Both the position numbers and the translations under genes were made by a program. 64,000 nt of DNA, taken from Asterias rubens. Lineage: Eukaryota; Echinodermata; Asteroidea; Forcipulatida; Asteriidae. Location of the stretch: assembly GCF_902459465.1 (NCBI RefSeq), contig NC_047072.1, forward strand, positions 14,548,267 through 14,612,266, given 5' to 3'. A model generated the notes under the pieces. It ran no database searches and had not been told where the DNA came from. It was given only the letters and a program-made list of their open reading frames with translations. Positions 40,701 through 50,400 of this stretch are shown in pieces. Within the stretch, counting starts at the first letter, position 1; each line of letters begins with the position of its first letter.

Positions 40701-43700
40701 TTTTCTGGTGATTGTTTTTTTCTGGATAGTATTATGGTTGATCTCCTAAAGACTTACGATTGAAACAAGCCTAAGGTCATACTTGTGTTCCTCTTTTTAT
40801 TATTTCCCGTATAAATTTTCACCTTTTCTAAATATTCTCCTTCAACTCTTCACATCCATATAAGGTGAGTCACTCGTAGTATTTGGTCGCTCAAATCCCC
40901 ATGGAAATTATTTTCTCATTTTTACCTTCAAAAGGCCGCCAGGAGCTCTGCGGAGGCTCCCTACTCTCCGACGAGGCCTTGTGCTTTAAAAATGTCTCCA
41001 GCTAATTACACTCAAGTCCCCATTTGTTGGGTCAAGGTAGTGATTTTTAAAAAAGCTCCCTGACTGTAATACGATACCAACCTGCATGTAGTTAACTCAG
41101 AGTGGGGTTTAGGTTCAACGTCCACGGCGGCGTACTGGTACAGGGTACAGGGCACTGCCACCCCGCTTCTGCTACACTGAATTCATTAACCCAGTTCCGT
41201 TGTAGCACATTGGCTGCCGCCTGGGGGAGTAAGGGATCGTGAGTGTTCATCGTCGCGGCAAGCAAGTCTCTAGCTCTCCTTGTCTCTCCCTCTCCCTGAC
41301 TAGCAGTCACATTGATGGGGCATAACACATAGAATACTTCCATATTCATTGGCGCTCTTTGTCATACCGTGTGCTGTTTTGATTATTTTTCAAGTATTTC
41401 CACTAATTTGCACCTCACATTATGAACAAGTTTGATTGCTAAGTGATCCAGAAACATCTACGTAAACCCCTCGTTGTTAGTTTTCAAGACACTATTGATG
41501 TTAATTATAATGTTTTGTCACAAAGTCATGTCTGTCCCATGGAAGCAAAAACAGAACCTAAGCTTGGAAACCTGTGAACCAAAAGCACAACATTAAACCC
41601 CTAATCTTTCTCAGTTATTTGTGCAGATGTTGTTATTATTGTCAGAACTTCAGAAGAAGAAAAGCATCTCAAGAAGCATTTGATAAGATTTTGAACTGAT
41701 GAGATTAAGGCTGTTAAATACAAAACCCATCATCAGTGTTGGTCACATGCCTATAAAAAAATCATCTATGCATGGTATGTGAACGAGAAACACCAAGGGT
41801 AATGCATTCTCTTCTATAAAATTAAAGCCTAATTTAACATCATTAAATCCCATGTGGATGTGCGATATTCTCTGAATGATTTATTATCGCATCAAATAAT
41901 TATAACAACTATTTTATAAGAACAGTTTAAAGATGTACAGCTGCAGTTCAAGATTTTCTCTCAAATTTCTGAGATCCAGAAGAGACAATTGATGCATCTA
42001 AGAAAACCCAACTTTTATGTATCTATCCCACCATCACCCAAAGATGTACTTGTTTGTATAAGGTATTAATCTGTGAACGACGCTATTGAGTAAATGACAC
42101 TTGGGAAATGACCATATGCGTAGAGTTGAGGATTGTGCGCTTTTTGATGGACATTATCACGTAATCCTTCACACCAGAGGTTTGGGATTTTGGTGTGGCT
42201 GTGCCGGTGACCGCGGATGACACAGACGGCCATAGTAGAAAGTACAGTCGATAGGTTCACTATTATTCAAGTACATATATTGCGTGTTTTGTTTTGTGTC
42301 CATTAGATCTGAAAATACAAGGAGTTTAAATTGGTTGGTTGTTGTCTTGGGGACGGATTGAGATGTATGACTCTGCCATTTTGTTGTTGTATGTGTTTAT
42401 ATTTCCTTGTTGATAAAGTAACTCCTTGCCTGGTGCATTTTTTCCTATAATCCTGAATGTTTTAAGAGAAATATCAATTTCTACCTTCAGACCAGCTCCC
42501 CTGAGTTCTTTTCACATTAAATAATTTTTCTTCTTGCAGCCAGACCAAGAGTGGCTTTTAACCTTGTTTGGGGCGAACATAAACATAAAATAATATAAAA
42601 AAAAAAATTTAAAATGTATTCTTGAGACTAGATGTGAAAGCACTTTTGCTGTTTGTTTTCGCAATGACAAGGCATTTTCAAGGATTCCAGAGTGAGATGC
42701 CCGTCACATAGCACTCACAGTTGTACTTTTTTGAAATTATATAAAAGCTTTTGTAATATAGCATCTGTGTATTGTTGTATTGGAGTAGAAGCCAAAACGA
42801 ACAATAGAGGATTCCTTGAAGAAGCTTATTGTTTCCATTTGAACGATCAAGAACCATAAATAATTCATCAAATTTGCTCTGGTTAAAAAATAACAAATTT
42901 CAATTGCGTCACGTCTTCCTTGAATCCAGTAGCATAAGATTTTCTATAACTACCCTTATCTTCAATTACGCGCTAATCCACCAATCAGAATTACAGAATG
43001 GAGTGGTGATAAAAACCTATCTTGCACGGCTAATAATATCACTACCTGCGTCTTGTGTGTTCTATGTCACTCTCCAAGTTTGCTTGACGATAAATACGTT
43101 AACACACGTTGGATATGGGATGCAGAAGCGCTATTTTGTTCTGTGTTCCACTCGCGCTTGTGTGATAACTTATAAAAGTAATTGATATCAATTGAACATT
43201 GGATATTGGTTTTATTTTTAGTGACGCATTTTTAGTCATCTTGTGCTGCCTATAAGACTCTTTTAGCCCTCTGCGCAGACAGGAAATATTCTGTCACATA
43301 AATGTACCAGCAATAAAACCACAAATCCTGACCTTCCCCGTTAAAAGGTCCAGGTTCCATACCATATTAAATCAGACATGAGTGCTGAATCTCAATGCCT
43401 GGCTTCCACTCCTGACCATGGATGTTATTCATTACTTCTTATTTCTCATACGTAGAATTTCCAATGTTGATCTGGAAATGAAGAGATGACAGTTGTTGTT
43501 GTTGTTTGTTTATCCAGCCCAGCACAGCCAGTAGCTTCAGGCTGAACCCAACGGGATCCAAGAAAGTTCAAGGAGTCATATTAGCCCTTGACATGAGCCA
43601 AAATAACAACATTTTCTATAATTATCAACCTTTTTCATTGTTAAAAAGTAAACTTATTAGAGTGTACTTATAATTGAGTGTTTTAAGATGGCTGGAGTAT

Positions 43701-46700
43701 TTTAGTAGTTGGTAATTCACATAAAACATCCCTTTTCCAACCTCTTTTAAACAATGTCAACCCTAACCAGCAGTTGAACTTTCAAACATTCCCTCCAAGT
43801 TCATGATCGGTCCTGAAAGTTTAAACTCCTTGTTTGTTTCAAGGGATTTGAACCCCAACTCTGGCAGCCAGCGTCCTTGGGCACCCTGCCAGCCCAGAGC
43901 ACTTTTTTATTTATGTATACTTTGATTGGTCCTGGCCAGCCAGGCATTGCATACGGCCTTCAAGTAACTGGAGCATACAGGGACACGCGAACTTAATCTT
44001 GGTGCTTTGCCTGGCGGTATTGTTACGGTCTGCGCCTCCAAGAGCCCCTGGACCCACGTGCATGTTGAGCCTGTAGCATTGATTCCCTTCATTCTGGTTG
44101 TAATAATAGCTGTGTGTGCGCTACTCAAGGCCGTTTAGCAATAGCCAATCCCCTGCCGATTACATGTATTTCCCAGCTAGACACCGTCCCGCGACACAGC
44201 CTTGGAAAATAGTGCATTGTGCCCTCTGCTGCCCGACCTTCATGCGTTCACTCAACCCAACTCACTAACTCCAACCAAGCTAACAGCTGACTACTAATTT
44301 CAAAAAGAACTTATATACAAGAATACAAAGTTCCTGGCAGTCACATATCATTGCAATGAACTAAAAGTCACTATATACAGTAAATTTTGTGGCGATAGGC
44401 GATACATTGTGAAGTTTTCGGGGACTAACAAAATCGTCAAACAAGGATTCAGATAATAAAGTATGTTAAACTAAGAACTGTTATAGTTATGTATGCATTA
44501 GCTTAGAGTTGACATATAATGTTGAAAATTGTGAGGGTGGGGATATCTAGCATTGTCAATGTGAGATAAATGTAGTACACATAAATGCACTATCAACTTG
44601 ATTTCTTTGTCTGGGGTGGATCCAGGGTTTTTGACTAAGGAGGTGGATAGACCTCATAATATGAAGCTTGAGGGACTGGGGCCTGCTCCACTTACCGTCC
44701 AAATGTTGTATTTCCAAAATTACCATGGTCAAATGCGTTAGGCCAAAATGTCTGGGAATGTTTGTTTTTTCTTTGAAAGATAGAGCATAACATTAACAAT
44801 GCTATCGACTAGCTGAACTCTCTTGTGGTGAAAATAAGCTGTAAAAACCTTGATATTGTAGTTTAACTTTGAGTTGAGCAAAGACAAATTTACTAGAGTG
44901 GAATTTGAACATGCTATCTCTGGAAATGTGCTGGCCCTCTATCTACCACCTGAGCCATCTAGCCCTAAATGTTTGTGGTCACCCTATGTTGTCATTGATC
45001 TTTGTTCGGTGGTGTGCTAGTCAGAAGCCAATAAGCCTGTTACTGTTTATAGCCAGGGATAAAACCCAAGTTTACAATAAAACCTGGGAAGCCGCAAGAG
45101 AGGATCAACTTTAGGGGATGCATGCAACTCAGTTATAAACCACACTGGGTAAAAAGTTAATTAGTTTTTAAATGAACAAAAACCAATTGAGAGCAGGATT
45201 TAAACCTGTAACCTCTAGAAACATTATACTGTATTACAGTGACTGGCACCTCAAACCTAACTTGTTGGGAGACCTCCAATATTAGAGCTAAATGGCTCAG
45301 TTGGTAAAGCACCAGCACATGTCTGAAGGTCAAAGTTCAAATCCAACTCATTTTTCTTTGTTCAACCTGAAATTATTTAAATTTACTCACCAGTTTCCCT
45401 TGACGTTTATTACTTTATATTTCAGTTTCTATATTTTGTGAGGAAAGAAGTGACGGTGCATTCAAGAAAGTGCTTCTCCTCAATGCAAACAGGTTATAAC
45501 TTCTTTTCTCAGATAGAGGTTCTATGGGCCAGTATTAAGTAACACTATCATGACCTCTACACTAATTAAAATCTCACTTTTAACCTGTTCTTAATTGCAC
45601 TCAGCAATTACAATGGGCTTCATTGGCTTACACGGGAAAGTTCGGACTTAATTTTCAATTGTGTCAGCTGTGTACATCGTACAAGCCAAATTCTTAAAGA
45701 CACTGGACACTATAGGTAATTGTCAAAGACCGGTCTTCTCACTTTTTGTATCTCATATGCAAAAAATAACAAACCTGTACAAGTTTGAGCTCAATCGGTC
45801 GTCGAAGTTGCGATTTCAGATGCTTAATTCCGAGACCTCAAAATCTAATTTGTGGAAAATTACTTCTTTCTCAAAAACTACATTACTTCAGAGGGAGCTG
45901 TTTCTCACAGTGTTTTATACCATCAACAGCTCCCCATTACTCATTACCAAATAAGGTTTTATGCTAACAATTATTTTGAGTAATTACCAATATTGTCCAC
46001 TGCCTGTACTTGTGTCAGCTGTGTACATCATACAAGCCAAATACTTAAAGACGCAAAGTACTTATGCGCATGAGCAGAATTACCTTCATAAGCACAGATT
46101 TGTCTTCTGCAGTAAGCGTTTCTTTCTCATCAACAGTTAAGAGGGCAATAAAATTGGCGCAATCACATGAGTGTCAAACTCAAATGTATTGGTATCATTA
46201 AAGGCACCAGACACGTTTGGTAATTGTCAAAGACCAGTATTTTCAATTGATGTATCCGCGCAGCATAGAGTTAATATAAAAACGCACAGTGAAATTGCCC
46301 ACCAGTATGGCGCATCCAAGATTTTTCTGATGATGACGACAGATGAATTGGGTCAATATTCCTCTGTGCTTCAAAAAACAACTGAATATTAAACTTGTCA
46401 CTTTACTTCAGGAAATTGGGATTTGATGACCTGCTAAATTGGCTCTCCAAGTTTCCCTTCTGTGTGTGGTTCGTTGATATTCTGATTTGTGCCCCCCCCC
46501 ACCCCCTACCTTGACGAGGACATACAATCACCTTCATTAACCCTGGCTGGAGTATGTGCATTTTTGTTACACTTCAGAGCACTTTAAGATTACTACACAT
46601 TATTCATGATAATGATTGGAAGAGGAGAAAGGCAGACAATTTACCAAGCGTGCAATGTGTTCTCTGATCACAACAAAAGGGTGTATTACATGTGCATATT

Positions 46701-47363
46701 ATATATTTATAAAGTGATTATTTTCAAGGTCTTCCGGTGCTGGAGGGGGGGGGGGGCATGCCGACAAGGGCAAGGTTATTAGACAATGGGGCGGTCGTTC
46801 TCTGTTGTTTTAATTACCCATGGAGAATAATTACTCTGAAATTGGAAATTGGTTATATAGACTTCTATCAATCTCTCCCTGCATTATGAGACAGCAGGGA
46901 AACATTGGGAACAAAGTGAGCGCCAGTTTCATTAAACTGTTAACAAACAAACTTATCTGCTAAACATACTTTAACAGTAAACCTGGTTTATTAATTAAGC
47001 TGGTGGTAGCGTGACCATGCTTAGCTTTTTTTCTTTGGGTGGGGCTTAGTGACTTTTATGGGCTTTCAGCTGTATGCCTTTGGGCCCAATAATCATCATA
47101 CAAGCAAAGATTATCCTCAGAAATTATCCCTCTTTTTTTCAAGAATCACTTTCAACAAAGCCCAATTTAGTTTTACCATGTTAGTAGGACGTCAAACTAA
47201 GTTTACACACCAATTTGTAAGTTTTGTTAAATATTTGGTGTACTTGGAATATATCACACAACACATGAGCTATCCGTTTCATCAGTGGCGTTGTTTCAAT
47301 GTTAAAAGTGTTACCTTGAAGGGCCTTCAGATTTAGTGTACAAGTTCAGAATGGTTACTATTA

Positions 47364-47404
<41 letters not shown>

Positions 47405-50400
47405 TTTGCCTTCATTATAAAATATGAAGTGGACATTTAGGCTCTACAGGGAAAGATATTTCCAAGGTTATCCAAGTATTTTTATTTCCCCATCGATTAA
47501 CAAAATTTAATGCAAACCGCATAATCAGAAAAAGCTGCTTCATGGCTCGTCGTTGTTCTCAAAGGGTTGGTCTAAGTGCAACCTGGCCTTGATAATCGCA
47601 CATCAAAGCTGTTAAGAGACTCCTCAACACAAATAAAACTCCCAAATGACTGCTGAATGTGTATTTCTAATATTGAATGGCCAACACATCCCCCATCGAC
47701 GACTTGCTATTGGGATAGTTTCAGACCCCCCTCCCCCGCCATCGCCTACCTCCGGACATCTAGGTGAAGGGGGTGAGTGAGACACAGGGGGTTTTTAATC
47801 AATGCAAGAAATCTTTCTTGAATTCATCATGTTTGCACCTGAAGCGATGTAATTCCAACATTCAAGGTCTTTATTGAAAGGGTTCTGTATAAACACTTGT
47901 CATATCTACTCAATTGAAGTTCTAGATTGAAAAACAAACCCTCAAAAAATCCATACCATCTGTCATTTCATGGACTTGACCGGTCATATTTTATAGTACA
48001 AGAGAGAAGAATGCAGCCCCTAGTCCTGAGAATGTTTAGTTTGGGGTTATACAAGGATACATGGTGTTGTACACAGGGGGGGGGGGGGGGAATTGACTAA
48101 AGCAGGACTTAATTTGTATTTTAATCTGCAAATCCCAAACCTAAATCTGAGTTCTCAAACCCACATTGCATCTTTGTCTTAAGACATGTAGGTTCTATTT
48201 CGTCGGATTTCAGTTTGAGTCACAAAGCAGTACAGGTCTGTTTGGTTCTAAAATTGGCTGTAAAGTGAAACCTAAGGGTCAGGGGTTGGAACAAGAACGT
48301 CATGTTTTTAATGAGAACTTCCTCTTTGTCTAGACCATACCTGTAAGGTAAGACACTACCCATGCTCTCCTTCCAGTTTCCTTTGAGCTCTACAAGATTG
48401 GTTTCGGTATGTCATAGTCAAGGGGGCACAGCGGTGGTTTTTAAGTCATCAGGAGTTGAGAAAGAGAATCAAGGATGGGGGATTCTGATCCCCAATCATA
48501 GCCTCCCTGATGCCGTTCTACATTCAAAATAATAATGGTAATACAAATGCTATAAATTTGTACCACACTTAATGCTGTGTTCTACAGAGCTATGCTTTTG
48601 ATTTCCTAGAAGTCTATTAAGTAAAACCAGGGTAACCGCATCAAACTACAAAGGCACCAAACTACAATGATACAAAGTTACAAAAATAATGCAACAAAAA
48701 AAAGCACATAATAAACATGAGAAAGGTAAAGAAATGAACAAGCTGCAGAATGGATTTTTTTAACAGAGATTTGAGTAAGTGAGCCTTTATCATAGTTTGC
48801 AATAGATGACTTGTTGGTGAGAGGATGTGAACTTTTCTTTTGATGAATTCTAAGAGATATATGTAGGACACTGACCATAACGAGTTTGAAAGTCAGCAGA
48901 AGAATTTTTAATTGAATGGGTTGAATAATTGGAAGCCAGTTGAGTTGATGGAGAATAAGGGTAACATGTTCATGATGCCTTGATTGTGTAAGAATGCTTG
49001 CAGCAGTATTTGGGTAACAATAAAGAGACATAGTCATGTCTTAAAAGATGACTAAGAACAAAACAGTTTCCATGCTTTATTGCACCAGGAGTTACTCATG
49101 AAGGGTTATACCAACATACTCTAAGCAACTTAATCTGAAGCTATGGAGTTGAACTTACCTTGTGTTTTCAAAAAATCAAGTCGGTGTAACCTCAATACAC
49201 ATTGTGAATGCTGAACATCTCAAAGTGTTTGGAATCTAAATAAAAATTATACCATGTCAAAACATTGCCAGCTTTAGTGAAGTGCTTTGTTTGCGGGAGA
49301 TGTTTGCAGACAAGTCTTTTTAAGTACAAGCAGTGCCATCTAAGTACATAACATTTGTTTTGTTGTGTGCGCATGGAAGCAGTTTGCATGTAGAAATAAT
49401 TGTTATACAAATAAATCTAAATTATTTTTACATGCCGTTGGTGATGGTTTTGTACTTTTAAATTCTTATTTGTATATCAAAATTGTTTAATACTTATTGA
49501 TGGCACTCGGAGCTCCTTCTTTGATTCTTGTAAATTTCCATCAGAGCCACTTTGGGAAAGGCCAATAAAAGCTTAAAAATTGAGCAAATCAAATCGCTAC
49601 TTCATGGAGGCACAAAGGCAATTTCCTCCACGCCCCTAGTCAATGCCTTGGTGCCCTTGAAATATGCCAAGAAATTTACAATTCCTTTATAGGGTGCCCT
49701 TTACCAGCTCAAGTCAACGTAGATGTAGGAGTTAATTTTTTTCAAAGTAAGTTAACAGTCATACGAGCCGAAGTTTACTCGGTCACAAGATAACTTTGAC
49801 CTAGTCAAATTTCTGGTTAGTTTCCTTAACAAGTTATCTTAAGCTAACTTTTCCGAAAACAATTGTGTACCGATGTAAAAGTGAAATGTGCGGGCCAGAG
49901 TTAACCTGGCGTTCACCTTTCAACCTCCTGTACTACTTCCAATCCTGACAGCCCAACATAGCCTGCTGCCACGCTCTTCCTGTGCCATCTCCAATCTCCA
50001 TACAACACACGCTGCTTATTTATTTACCTTTTTGGTTTACTAATTAGGAACAGCAGAGTTGATTGTTCTATTTTCAGTGTTCAAAGCCTCACCAAACATG
50101 ACGCATTCAGGATGTGTTGTTGTTATGCTGCAATGATCTCTCTCCCGCCGCAAGTGTTTGAGATTTTAAGATTTCTCAACTCTTCCTTCTTCACGAGGTC
50201 ATTATGCGTTATGTGAAAAAACAGTTATTGTTTCCTTGTCTATTGAATAAGAATACGATATCAGACAATGCCATATTGGTCGTTTATTTGTGTGATTCTG
50301 TTGATCTTGGGTCTGTTTTCATTAGGTCTGTTTCTGAAGGTTTAGTTCTTGGTCTCTGGCTTGGTTTGAACAATAACAGCTTGTAATCTTAGTCTCGGTC

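Noticed and set aside
42829..43185. Hypothetical protein of 118 codons in the giant intron
   Set aside because: No domain or family signature, and no exon-like splice context was identified.
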